This document shows positions 27,509-35,229 of a stretch of 59,083 nucleotides of DNA, one piece after another (within the stretch, counting starts at the first letter, position 1; each line of letters opens with the position of its first letter). This DNA is from Candidatus Poribacteria bacterium. Lineage in GTDB: Bacteria > Poribacteria > WGA-4E > WGA-3G. Below the pieces are notes generated by a model. That model was given only the letters and a program-made list of their open reading frames with translations, was not told the origin of the DNA and did no database searches. The DNA lies in the NCBI GenBank assembly GCA_022394755.1, contig JAGFCA010000098.1:1-59083 (forward strand), read 5' to 3'. Both the position numbers and the translations under genes were made by a program.

Positions 27509-27868
27509 TTATTTAATTGAGTTCTTAATCGCTGCTTTTAATGCTTCTTCTGCGTATGTCGCATACCGTTGCTTATCTGACGGTAGTCTTCCTAAAGCAA
27601 TTGAAATCTGTTCTGCTGTTATTTCCATTGCATCAGAAATGTTCTTACCATTAACCAATTCTGTTAGAATTGACCCACTTGCAATTGCAGTTGGACATCC
27701 AAATGCTCTAAACTTAGCGGAAACGACTATGCTATCTTCGATTTTAAGTGTAAGTTGTAACATTTCCCCACTCGCTGCAGAACCAATAGTGGATGTGCCG
27801 TCTGCATCAGGTATTGACCCGGTATTACGCGGGTTTTCAAAGTGATCTATTACCTGTGGGGAGTGCAT
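27509..27868 (-). CDS. IscU/NifU-N-like scaffold protein lacking two ligand cysteines
   Basis: 119 residues with the IscU fold signature: HFENPRNTG at the start, FRAFGCPTAIASGS in the middle and AEEALKAAIKN at the end. A working IscU has three cluster cysteines and a conserved Asp (PxCGD, FGCxxAIAS, HCSxLAE). Here the first motif reads AASGE (Cys to Ser, Asp to Glu) and the last reads RYATYAEE (His-Cys to Arg-Tyr). Only the middle Cys remains. The frame is intact and the gene has a perfect promoter, so it looks expressed and under selection. It may act as a regulatory or non-cluster IscU homologue. The operon partner is the A-type carrier downstream. Confidence 0.8.
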   Translation of the reverse strand: MHSPQVIDHFENPRNTGSIPDADGTSTIGSAASGEMLQLTLKIEDSIVVSAKFRAFGCPTAIASGSILTELVNGKNISDAMEITAEQISIALGRLPSDKQRYATYAEEALKAAIKNSIK

Positions 27869-27903
27869 TTACTCGTGTTTCCACATTTTTCCGACTTTTT
27901 GAT

Positions 27904-27932
27904 ATTATACAATATTCTTACCCCGATGTCAA
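27904..27932 (-). promoter_or_regulatory. sigma-70 promoter of the iscU-like/iscA pair
   Basis: On the minus strand, TTGACA (27932-27927) and TATAAT (27909-27904) are both perfect matches to consensus with a 17-base spacer. The predicted start of transcription is near 27897, about 28 bases before the ATG at 27868. Confidence 0.85.
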
Positions 27933-27957
27933 ATTCCAAAAACCATGGTTATACTTC

Positions 27958-28233
27958 GGTGTGTAAAGTTTTTGGCATCTTAGGAGTTAATTTAGTTAGA
28001 TAAGTTTATTTAATTATTTTTGTTTGAGTTGTCAGAATCACGGATTACGCAGATTACGCAGATTTCACGGAACGGTTTCTGCTGAGGGAATACTCTTGCG
28101 GTGAGTAGTGTTTTTTGTTTTTCAAAAACGCCATCCTTTACAAAACTCCTCTTCTCTGCGTAATCCGAGTAATCCGTGTAATCTGCGATTCAGAAATAAA
28201 AAAATACCTATAGTGACAATTTATTTACACACC
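27958..28233 (+). mobile_element. MITE-like element with GGTGTGTAAA ends (copy 1)
   Basis: 276 bp bounded by imperfect inverted ends: GGTGTGTAAA then TTTGGCA at the left, and TGACAATTTATTTACACACC at the right. Inside, a GGATTACGCAGATTACGCAGA arm faces TCTGCGTAATCCGAGTAATC, so the whole element can fold back on itself. An inverted copy lies at 54740-55001. The ends recall IS256-type termini (inference). A solo left-end-like piece (GTGTGTAAAGTTTTGCCA) follows at about 28244. No target duplication could be seen. Confidence 0.75.
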
Positions 28234-28394
28234 CAATCCATGGCGTGTGTAAAGTTTTGCCATTAACAGATATCTTAATGGTCTATGGTAAATTCTTATG
28301 AGATATACTAATTATCCAATATATTTTATAATCAGATTAATCCAAAAAAAATAACCTACAAATATTAGTTAAAAATAGTATAATAGTTGTTATT

Positions 28395-28482
28395 CACGAA
28401 GAATTGGCACTTTAAAATTTCTAAACCCTTATACAGTAAGGGTTCGTAAAATTGCTTCGTGCAGGTTTGCGTGAAAGTGCCA
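28395..28482. repeat. interleaved inverted repeats (possible pseudoknot or element ends)
   Basis: CACGAAG (28395-28401) pairs with CTTCGTG (28455-28461). GGCACTTT (28406-28413) pairs with AAAGTGCC (28474-28481). AACCCTTA (28424-28431) pairs with TAAGGGTT (28437-28444). The first two stems cross, so they either form a pseudoknot or exclude each other. This lies in the 3' region of the heparinase-like gene. Confidence 0.5.
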
Positions 28483-28525
28483 TCATTTCAAAACGACAAA
28501 TATTAACACTTGTTAATATTGCCAT

Positions 28526-30670
28526 TTAGGATATATTCAAATGATATTCGGTTGGTTCATCTAATTCCACAATCACTTCTGTTTCAATTTTGAGATATTT
28601 TGCATTAAGCATTATGAAATGTTTACCACGCAAGAAGAGGTATTCTCCTTCAAATTCAATTCTCTTCCCGTTTACAGTTGTAGACATTTGTGTGAACCCA
28701 TCATCAGAAATGAGGAATAGGTCTACGGTATTATCATAATCTATGGTGAAACCTGAAGATATTACATCTATCGGTGAGTTAACATGAACCTGTGAAATCG
28801 ACGGTAAACTTTGACTGTCCAGTTTCATTGGAAATAGGATAAGGCTTGTACTGATAGGACATTTTTCCTCTGATTTTATCAATAGTTGATTTTGATGCAA
28901 TTCTGAGCTAATCTTGTTGGTATTAACAACACCAACGTAGATGTTACTAAGACCAGAACTTTCAGTCCAATAAAGATCTATATCAGATTCTTTTTTGTGT
29001 TCTGCTTTTTCCTCTGAATTGCTTGTTAGTGAAAAGGTTTGTTCATATCTATATTCATCATTTCCCAAGGTAAGATCATGTATAATATAGTATCCACCTC
29101 GAGGATAGAATATGCAACGTTTCTGTTCAAAATCTACCGTCTTTATCCACCCTTCTACATAATCGAAACCCGAAGAAGATATCCACCTTGTTTCTTTCGT
29201 AATATCTGTTGTATCTTCTATTTTATTATTATAATTTGTTAGAAGTTGTCTGCCATGTGCAAATAGATGAAAATCTAACTTTGGATTATTGAGTTGTCCG
29301 CAGTCAAAAAATAGATATTGTGCATCAGAATCCCACGAGTCTCTCATGGCAAAATATCCTGAGTCTGGCATTGCATACGATAATGTATTTGGTAGTTTTC
29401 CACCTTTTCCAGAGGATAATATATATGTCAAATCATCCCGTATCCTGTCTGAGTATGGTATATTACATAAGTCTGTTACATTAGAATCGTTTTTACTTGC
29501 TTCACCATCAATTGTTGGGAATGATGAATCAGGTCGACATAAATACAAACAGGCTTCTGTTGACTTTCCTATTAGTTCCTTTAATTCCTCAAGACAATCA
29601 TATTGTGGGGGATCATCTATACTATTGTAGAATGTGAGAAATCTGTCGAAATCGGTTATTGCATCTATTTGAGATTTGAATGTTCTGTCTTTATGAAAAC
29701 CATCTTTAAAGAAAAACGCTTCAATTATCCACTTATATCTGCGGGATGCAAGTGAGATGAGTTGCTCTCTGAACCGTAATTCTGGAAATAGAATTGTTGC
29801 AATAGCAAGTTTTGTCGTGGCATATATAGGAGGTGTTGGGTTAATTGATAATTGCAGAAGACAATTAAGGTATGCTGTTACAGATGAATAGTCATCATTT
29901 AAGTCTAACGATGTAGTATTATCGATGGCTTTAACATATTCTTTACGATATTCTGTATATGCAAATTTGGCTGCCAAAATTTCATTCTTATTCACAGACG
30001 CATGGACAGTCTCTAATTCGGGTATTTCCAAATTTAGATATGAGAATACATCATCATCATCACTAAGTGGAAACTTAATACAATTATCGTGCCTGAAGTC
30101 GTGGTTTAGGGTTCGGTTATAGACATCAATAGTAGAATTCAGGACAGGTAAATTCTGAAGATTTGCAATAGAAAGTGCTACATCAATAGGTAGTATTAGA
30201 TGTAAATCATCTGGTGAGGGGTTAACCGTTATGAGCGTTGAAGTAATCCTACCATATCCTGCCAGTCGCCACAGTTCTGATTGCGGTAAAACACTACATA
30301 CACACCCAACTAATGTCAATACACCTCCAGCGACTAATATTTCACGATCAATCTTGGAATCAGGAAAAGTATACAAATATTCAGTGTATTCTAAAAGGAT
30401 TGTAGTTAATGTGATCCATTCCTCCTCAGACAAGGATTCATGAGCAGAAATTGCCAACATTTCAATAATACGTGCAGCGACAGATTCAAGCTTCCATACG
30501 GCGTTTTGTGAAAACTGTATAGGTGTGGGATGTATATTTACAAATTCAAGAAGCTCTTCAAAATCAGCAACGGGCTCAAATACTTCAAGCTCTGGTATCT
30601 TCTTCTGTGAAAGTAGATCTGCTACATGCTTTACATGATCCAATTGAATGGTTGTATATTTACCTAACAA
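28526..30670 (-). CDS. heparinase II/III-like protein with altered core motif
   Basis: 714 residues. The N-terminal two-thirds is helical (alpha/alpha-toroid type), then a beta-rich part begins near YAMPDSGYFAMRDSWDSDAQYLFFDCG, the usual entry to the heparinase II/III lyase domain. The next motif in active lyases contains GHAD(A/L)xSF and a following DPG; here it is NNPKLDFHLFAHGRQLLT, without the normal His pair. HDLTLGNDEYRYEQTFSL is typical of the beta-sandwich. The start is taken as a TTG at 30670 with AAAGGGG upstream; no early ATG exists. No signal peptide is visible. It is probably a polysaccharide-lyase homologue, possibly inactive or with changed specificity. Confidence 0.6.
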   Translation of the reverse strand: MLGKYTTIQLDHVKHVADLLSQKKIPELEVFEPVADFEELLEFVNIHPTPIQFSQNAVWKLESVAARIIEMLAISAHESLSEEEWITLTTILLEYTEYLYTFPDSKIDREILVAGGVLTLVGCVCSVLPQSELWRLAGYGRITSTLITVNPSPDDLHLILPIDVALSIANLQNLPVLNSTIDVYNRTLNHDFRHDNCIKFPLSDDDDVFSYLNLEIPELETVHASVNKNEILAAKFAYTEYRKEYVKAIDNTTSLDLNDDYSSVTAYLNCLLQLSINPTPPIYATTKLAIATILFPELRFREQLISLASRRYKWIIEAFFFKDGFHKDRTFKSQIDAITDFDRFLTFYNSIDDPPQYDCLEELKELIGKSTEACLYLCRPDSSFPTIDGEASKNDSNVTDLCNIPYSDRIRDDLTYILSSGKGGKLPNTLSYAMPDSGYFAMRDSWDSDAQYLFFDCGQLNNPKLDFHLFAHGRQLLTNYNNKIEDTTDITKETRWISSSGFDYVEGWIKTVDFEQKRCIFYPRGGYYIIHDLTLGNDEYRYEQTFSLTSNSEEKAEHKKESDIDLYWTESSGLSNIYVGVVNTNKISSELHQNQLLIKSEEKCPISTSLILFPMKLDSQSLPSISQVHVNSPIDVISSGFTIDYDNTVDLFLISDDGFTQMSTTVNGKRIEFEGEYLFLRGKHFIMLNAKYLKIETEVIVELDEPTEYHLNIS

Positions 30671-30685
30671 CAGAATCCCCTTTAA

Positions 30686-30714
30686 TTGACTACAATATAC
30701 CTGTATGGTATAAT
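30686..30714 (+). promoter_or_regulatory. sigma-70 promoter of the VOC gene
   Basis: TTGACT (30686-30691) and TATAAT (30709-30714) with a 17-base spacer and an extended TGG before the -10. It is divergent from the heparinase-like gene start at 30670, and the VOC ATG lies 85 bases downstream. Confidence 0.8.
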
Positions 30715-30799
30715 AACACTGTTCTTAGGTGATGTCAAAATACATGCAGGCAAGTAATAAGAATCACATTCAAACTAATATAATCAAGGAGTATTTTTT

Positions 30800-31171
30800 A
30801 TGGCATATACATTTCATCATGTACATCTTAGGTGTGAAGATCTTGAAGGTGCGATTGAATATTATGAGAAAATGTTTGATGGGAAGGTCACTGATACAGT
30901 CGACGTGAGAGGATTGAAGATTGTTCGCATGGATGTAGGTGGACAACGCATTTTTCTATCCCCTAAATTGGCGGATATGGATGTCGAAGATACAAGTGGA
31001 AACAACCGATGGGGGGTTTATCAACTTGCTTTTACTGTTGAAGATCTGGACGCTGCTGTTGCTGAACTACAGGAAAAAGGGGCAGAACTACAAGACCTTA
31101 AACCAAATGGCCTCATGATGGCATTTTTCAAAGGTCCAGATAATGTACAGATAGAACTAATTGAGATGTAA
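30800..31171 (+). CDS. VOC-family (glyoxalase-like) protein
   Basis: 123 residues of the vicinal-oxygen-chelate fold with two beta-alpha-beta-beta-beta units: HHVHLRCEDLEGAIEYYEKMFDG at the start, and WGVYQLAFTVEDLDAAVAELQEKGAEL in the second half. It ends with NVQIELIEM, which supplies the final metal-binding Glu. Candidate metal ligands are His3-5 region and Glu near the C-terminus. Members include glyoxalases, dioxygenases and resistance proteins; which one applies is not visible. CAAGGAG precedes the ATG. It may be cotranscribed with queE 98 bases downstream. Confidence 0.8.
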   Translation: MAYTFHHVHLRCEDLEGAIEYYEKMFDGKVTDTVDVRGLKIVRMDVGGQRIFLSPKLADMDVEDTSGNNRWGVYQLAFTVEDLDAAVAELQEKGAELQDLKPNGLMMAFFKGPDNVQIELIEM

Positions 31172-31219
31172 AACTCCAGAAAGAAGTTGATTCAAACTGA
31201 GTGTGATATTCCTATACCA

Positions 31220-31267
31220 ACAGAATCCGTTCATCCTGACTTTTACTACAAAAATGTGAGATTCTGT
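31220..31267 (+). promoter_or_regulatory. inverted repeat masking the queE start region
   Basis: ACAGAATC (31220-31227) pairs perfectly with GATTCTGT (31260-31267), the last 8 bases before the A of the queE ATG spacer. Pairing would cover the region where the ribosome binds. A regulatory role is inferred. Confidence 0.4.
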
Positions 31268-31268
31268 A

Positions 31269-31949
31269 ATGAAATATAGTGAATTGTTTTATACAATACA
31301 GGGAGAAGGGAAGTTAATAGGTATTCCTTCTGTCTTCTTTCGTACCAGTTATTGCAATCTTAGGTGTATATGGTGTGATACTCCTTATACATCTTGGAAT
31401 CCTGAGAATAAGGACATAACTGTTGAGGATAGTGTTACCGCTATCTCGCAATTTGAATGCAGTCATGTGGTTATAACTGGTGGTGAACCGTTTATTCAAG
31501 GTAAGGAATTAGTTGCTCTGTGTAGCCTGTTAGATGAACAAGGTTATCATATTACTATAGAAACTAATGCAACCATCTTTGTGGAAGTAAATGCAGATTT
31601 AATATCCATGAGTCCGAAATTGGAAAATTCTAACCCGCCCGAAGATAATCGGTTTTTCACACGGCATCAACGTGAACGTATTTCTCCAAAGGTTATAAGA
31701 CAATTTTTAGACTCTTATGATTGCCAAGTAAAGTTTGTTGTAGATAGTCCTGAGGATTTATCAGAGATACAGACGCTACAACAAGAAATTAATATTCCAT
31801 CTGAAACAATTTTGTTGATGCCACAAGGAATAACACCACAAATATTACGAGAGAAACAGGCGTGGTTAGTTGATCTATGTAAAGAAAATGGTTATCGTTA
31901 TTCACCACGAGTACATGTTGATATTTGGGGTGAGAAACGCGGTGTATAA
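31269..31949 (+). CDS. queE: 7-carboxy-7-deazaguanine synthase QueE
   Basis: 226 residues. QueE is a radical-SAM enzyme that contracts the ring of 6-carboxytetrahydropterin to 7-carboxy-7-deazaguanine, the substrate of QueC. The start MKYSELFYTIQGEGKLIGIPSVF is diagnostic. The cluster motif is CNLRCIWCDT (C-x3-C-x2-C). VITGGEPF (SAM binding), TIETNAT and a final YRYSPRVHVDIWG motif follow, all family typical. It catalyses the step just before QueC at 13046 but is not in the same operon. Its start lies at the foot of an inverted repeat. Confidence 0.95.
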   Translation: MKYSELFYTIQGEGKLIGIPSVFFRTSYCNLRCIWCDTPYTSWNPENKDITVEDSVTAISQFECSHVVITGGEPFIQGKELVALCSLLDEQGYHITIETNATIFVEVNADLISMSPKLENSNPPEDNRFFTRHQRERISPKVIRQFLDSYDCQVKFVVDSPEDLSEIQTLQQEINIPSETILLMPQGITPQILREKQAWLVDLCKENGYRYSPRVHVDIWGEKRGV

Positions 31950-31997
31950 CATTAAACGGATTTGGTTCAAGCTTCCGTTCGCATTCACATTTCTTTT

Positions 31998-32040
31998 GTC
32001 GGAGCGTCCTCCCGGTCGTGATCATGAGGACACTCCTACA
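31998..32040. repeat. hairpin repeat downstream of queE
   Basis: GGAGCGTCCTC (32001-32011) pairs with GAGGACACTCC (32026-32036) with one mismatch, and the flanking TGT/ACA extends the stem. There is no T tract, so it is more likely a palindromic repeat than a terminator. Confidence 0.5.
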
Positions 32041-32078
32041 AGTACAGTGTCTAATTAAATCTAAAGTTAACTATAATT

Positions 32079-32350
32079 ACTATAGTTTGGACAATTTCTG
32101 AGAGATGCTTCACAAACTTCAAAGTGTTTCTGGATTTTCTCCACGGTTCACACGCAATCCAACTCTAAGAAAAATAAACTCTGATAAACCAAGCATAGCC
32201 CCAGAGAGGCGAAATGTTTGTAAAAAACGGTTATACACCACTAAACAAGCCCCAGAGGGGCGAAATGTGTATTGATATAGTTGATTCAAGTGGCTGCTTT
32301 AGTAGTAGATAAACATAAAATATCTGTTATTTAATTGTCCAAACTATAGT
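32079..32350. mobile_element. MITE with perfect 18-bp TIR and 6-bp target duplication
   Basis: ACTATAGTTTGGACAATT (32079-32096) and its exact reverse complement (32333-32350) bound 272 non-coding bases. ATAATT occurs immediately outside both ends (32073-32078 and 32351-32356), the mark of a transposition event. Two GCCCC-type hairpin units (starting 32198 and 32249) lie inside. A solo end with 17 of 18 matches is at 35040-35057. No transposase is encoded, so it is non-autonomous. Confidence 0.88.
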
Positions 32351-32355
32351 ATAAT
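32350..32355 (+). promoter_or_regulatory. candidate -10 of the amidohydrolase gene formed at the MITE border
   Basis: TATAAT here is made of the last base of the MITE plus the target duplication. A weak TTATTT 17 bases upstream, inside the MITE, could act as -35. The ATG follows 12 bases later at 32368, so a transcript would be nearly leaderless. Confidence 0.35.
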
Positions 32356-32367
32356 TAGGGTGTTTAA

Positions 32368-33486
32368 ATGAACTACGATATCTTGCTCAAAGGCGGAACT
32401 GTAATAGACCCCGCACAAAGGTTAAACAAAATTAAAGATATTGCTATTTCAAATGGCTTGATAGCAGCAATTGATGACGATATTCCTAAAGACCTTGCAA
32501 AACAAACTATTCCTGTAAAACATAAATATGTCACACCCGGATTGATTGATATCCATACACATGTATATTATGGGGTCACTACGTGGGGTATAAGGGCAGA
32601 TGATGTCTGTACAAACACAGGAACAACCACTGTTGTGGATGCAGGTAGTGCAAGTTGGGCATCATTTCCAGGGTTTAAGGAATTCATCTCTGAGCCAGCA
32701 CAGACAAACATACTTAATTATGTTCATATTTCTGGTATCGGATTAATTTACGGTCCTGTTGGAGAAATACACGATCTGGCATACGCGGATCCAGACCGTG
32801 TCGCTGATACCCTCATCGCAAATCGTGATATTACTGTAGGCGTTAAAGTGCGGCAAGGGAAAATGCAGGTTGGAGATAATGGCGTTGAACCATTAAAGCT
32901 TGCTATCCGTGCTGCAGAGCAAGCAGATACCCCAGTTATGTGTCATATTGGACAAGGGATTCCGTTACCTGATGTGTTGGAACTCATGAGACCTGGCGAT
33001 GTGATTACGCACTGTTTTCAAGGAAATGGCGATAACATAGTTGACGAGAAAGGAAATGTAATTCCTGAAGCATGGAAAGCACGTGAAGATGGTGTGATTT
33101 TTGATGTTGGACACGGTGGTGGCAGTTTTCGCTATGAAATAGCGCAACGTGCAATGGAACAAGGCTTCATTTCGGATGTAATTAGTACAGATTTACACAC
33201 TGGAAATATAGATGGCCCAGTGTATGATCTGCCTACAACATTATCTAAGTTAATGCATCTTGGTCTTACTTTTGAAGAGGTAATTGAAAAAGCTACCTTA
33301 AATGCTGCAAAAGCAATTAAACGGGAGAATGTAATAGGAAATCTAAAGATTGGTAACATTGCCGATGTGGGTATATTTGATGTGGTTGATGGGGAGTTCG
33401 AATTCTTTGATGCACACGATACCAAGTTCTTTGGATCTAAAAAAATTGAACCTGTAATAACTATACGTGAAGGAATGGTTGTATAA
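32368..33486 (+). CDS. amidohydrolase/deacetylase-family metallohydrolase (dihydroorotase-like)
   Basis: 372 residues of the amidohydrolase superfamily. A small beta-sandwich (NYDILLKGGTVIDPAQ) is followed by VTPGLIDIHTHVYYG with the HxH metal pair. Then come VKVRQGKMQ, where Lys may be the bridging ligand, MCHIGQG, VITHCFQG and VISTDLHTGN with the Asp. The C-terminal strands (GNIADVGIFDVVDGEFEF) close the sandwich. Such proteins hydrolyse cyclic amides, N-acyl amino acids or enamides; no pathway genes define the substrate. The next gene's ATG follows the stop with no gap, so both are cotranscribed. A MITE sits directly upstream. Confidence 0.85.
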   Translation: MNYDILLKGGTVIDPAQRLNKIKDIAISNGLIAAIDDDIPKDLAKQTIPVKHKYVTPGLIDIHTHVYYGVTTWGIRADDVCTNTGTTTVVDAGSASWASFPGFKEFISEPAQTNILNYVHISGIGLIYGPVGEIHDLAYADPDRVADTLIANRDITVGVKVRQGKMQVGDNGVEPLKLAIRAAEQADTPVMCHIGQGIPLPDVLELMRPGDVITHCFQGNGDNIVDEKGNVIPEAWKAREDGVIFDVGHGGGSFRYEIAQRAMEQGFISDVISTDLHTGNIDGPVYDLPTTLSKLMHLGLTFEEVIEKATLNAAKAIKRENVIGNLKIGNIADVGIFDVVDGEFEFFDAHDTKFFGSKKIEPVITIREGMVV

Positions 33487-33897
33487 ATGTCAATAGCAGA
33501 TAAGATTAGCGGATGTTATCGCCGTGTCCTTATATTTCTAATTTCAATACTCATTGTAGGTCTTGTTGCAGGGGTGATCGTATACAACAGGGTTGGTGGT
33601 AAAGAAGGATTACATTATTGGACAGCGCGTAGTGCCTTAAACAGCATTGAAAAATCCCTGATAAAAAATCGACCTGATGGGATATCTCAGGATACAGTTG
33701 AATCAGAATTTCAACAAATCCGAAGTGCAATTGATAACAGAAAAGTTGACCTTATTATACTCTATGACACATTAACTGCATATCAAGATAAATTTCAAGG
33801 ACCGGGTTTATCTGTAGAGAAGGTTAAACCGTCTACGCCAGAAGTTGAAGAATTCTTACTTAGGCTTAAGTCTACAATATTGACAGAGGATAAATAA
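33487..33897 (+). CDS. small membrane-anchored protein, unknown function
   Basis: 136 residues. An N-terminal membrane helix (RVLIFLISILIVGLVAGVIVY) is followed by a helical, charged domain (HYWTARSALNSIEKSLIK, TVESEFQQIRSAIDN, LLRLKSTIL). No family is recognised. The C-terminal part resembles simple four-helix or coiled segments. The ATG is immediately after the TAA of the amidohydrolase, with an AAGGA site in that gene's end, so translation is probably coupled. This may be a genus-level protein. Confidence 0.65.
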   Translation: MSIADKISGCYRRVLIFLISILIVGLVAGVIVYNRVGGKEGLHYWTARSALNSIEKSLIKNRPDGISQDTVESEFQQIRSAIDNRKVDLIILYDTLTAYQDKFQGPGLSVEKVKPSTPEVEEFLLRLKSTILTEDK

Positions 33898-33925
33898 TGT
33901 GCTTCGCTTGTTATTTTGTTAACAG

Positions 33926-34996
33926 TCATGCGTTTTGATGTAGTTCACTTATGATCTCTCTTAGTTGAACGACACATGAATTGTAACTTAGTTTTGTCTC
34001 GCAAATTATATTTATTGCACGTTTGAACCGAATACCCGCATCCCCCCAAGACTCAAGTAGAATACGATTGTCCTGTTCATCTGGTCTGGCTACAACCTCT
34101 AACAGTCTGTGAATTATTGAGAGATAATAAAGTAGATGATGTCCATCAACTCGTGATGTGAATTCTTCAGGGTTGATATCTATTTTATCTTGAACTCTCC
34201 AATTTACCCAGTATTCTACCAATTCTTTGTCTAACATTGAAACGAAATTCCCTTCTTCATAATTTGCTCCAACACTGTTAATGTACTGTATCACCCTCCT
34301 TTCTTGCCAATCCAACCCAACACTACCAAAATCAATAAAAAATGACATATCATCATTAATGACGATATTACGTGCCTGATAGTCAAGCGTACCTAATGTC
34401 GGTTTGCTATCTATCAGAAGATTAGATAAAGTTTCCCATAGCATTTCCAAGCGAGATTTTGCTGACGTAGACATCTCTTTTTTATTTAGATGTGTAAGAT
34501 AACTAATCGTCTTTTTTCCTTGTTCAAGTATCCTCTTAAGGTTTGAATTATAATCATACTCAAAAATATATGGTGTGAACTTATCACTATATTTTTCAAA
34601 TACAAGTTCAATCTGACAGAGACTATTTAGCGAATTCTGAAGGATCGTAGAGAGATTAGGAGTCTTAACACCTTGTGCTAAATCATCCAATGTCTGATCT
34701 CCACACCACTCTAAGAGTAAGGCGTTGTGTTGTGACAATTCCCAAATAACTTGTGGTACCTGACAGCCGTTATTGTGGAGCGTAGTAAGTGTGAATTGCT
34801 CAATTTCACGAGGTGTGAATCCTGATTGTGTTACAGGTTGAGATATTTCATAAAATTTTAGAATATAATTGTTGTCTTTTATTTTCAGACGATATACATT
34901 CTGCTTGTGCTTAATGCCATGTTGAATAGGCAGTAATTCTATGGTGTCAGAGGTAGTATTGAAATGTGTTGCTATATCATTTAATAAAACATCCAT
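33926..34996 (-). CDS. APH/choline-kinase-like phosphotransferase
   Basis: 356 residues. Kinase-fold features: an ATP-binding N-lobe with VYRLKIKDNNYILKFYE (Lys in the third strand), a hinge near NALLLEWCGD, the catalytic loop LGTLDYQARNIVI (Asp and Asn in place, though His of the usual HGD is missing) and the metal motif IDFGSVG. This is the aminoglycoside phosphotransferase/HSK2 superfamily. Most such chromosomal genes phosphorylate sugars, amino alcohols or homoserine rather than antibiotics. It lies alone on the minus strand, and a solo MITE end sits 44 bases before its ATG. Confidence 0.72.
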   Translation of the reverse strand: MDVLLNDIATHFNTTSDTIELLPIQHGIKHKQNVYRLKIKDNNYILKFYEISQPVTQSGFTPREIEQFTLTTLHNNGCQVPQVIWELSQHNALLLEWCGDQTLDDLAQGVKTPNLSTILQNSLNSLCQIELVFEKYSDKFTPYIFEYDYNSNLKRILEQGKKTISYLTHLNKKEMSTSAKSRLEMLWETLSNLLIDSKPTLGTLDYQARNIVINDDMSFFIDFGSVGLDWQERRVIQYINSVGANYEEGNFVSMLDKELVEYWVNWRVQDKIDINPEEFTSRVDGHHLLYYLSIIHRLLEVVARPDEQDNRILLESWGDAGIRFKRAINIICETKLSYNSCVVQLREIISELHQNA

Positions 34997-35039
34997 ATTG
35001 AAAACCTAAGACCATAAATTACAGTTGTTGCGTATTTTA

Positions 35040-35057
35040 ACTATAGTTTGGACAGTT
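35040..35057. repeat. solo terminal repeat of the 18-bp-TIR MITE
   Basis: ACTATAGTTTGGACAgTT matches 17 of 18 bases of the TIR at 32079. No partner end was found up to 35880, so it is a remnant. Confidence 0.6.
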
Positions 35058-35126
35058 TAACACGTAAACAGGGTGTTTTTCAAATGATTCATAGGCGTCA
35101 ATTTAAGCATTCAACTTATCTGTGGA

Positions 35127-35229
35127 AGGGGATTCCAATGCCAAATTCTTACATTTCTTCTGTCGGATGTAATTCCAACCCCGATCTATCAATACCTGTT
35201 CCCACCCGGGGAATGTCAAAATGACATTC
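35127..35229. repeat. decayed REP cluster with GAATG hairpin
   Basis: GGGATTCCAATGCC and CCCGATCTATC text of the family also seen at 4293 and 37890 is followed by CCCACCCGG and the hairpin GAATGTCA AAA TGACATTC (35211-35229). The 34997-35880 gap otherwise holds only a weak 25-codon basic frame that is not accepted as a gene. Confidence 0.6.

Noticed and set aside
33926..34996. Aminoglycoside resistance gene
   Set aside because: The fold is APH-like, but the catalytic HGD is LDY-type and nothing ties it to antibiotics; a metabolic kinase is more likely.
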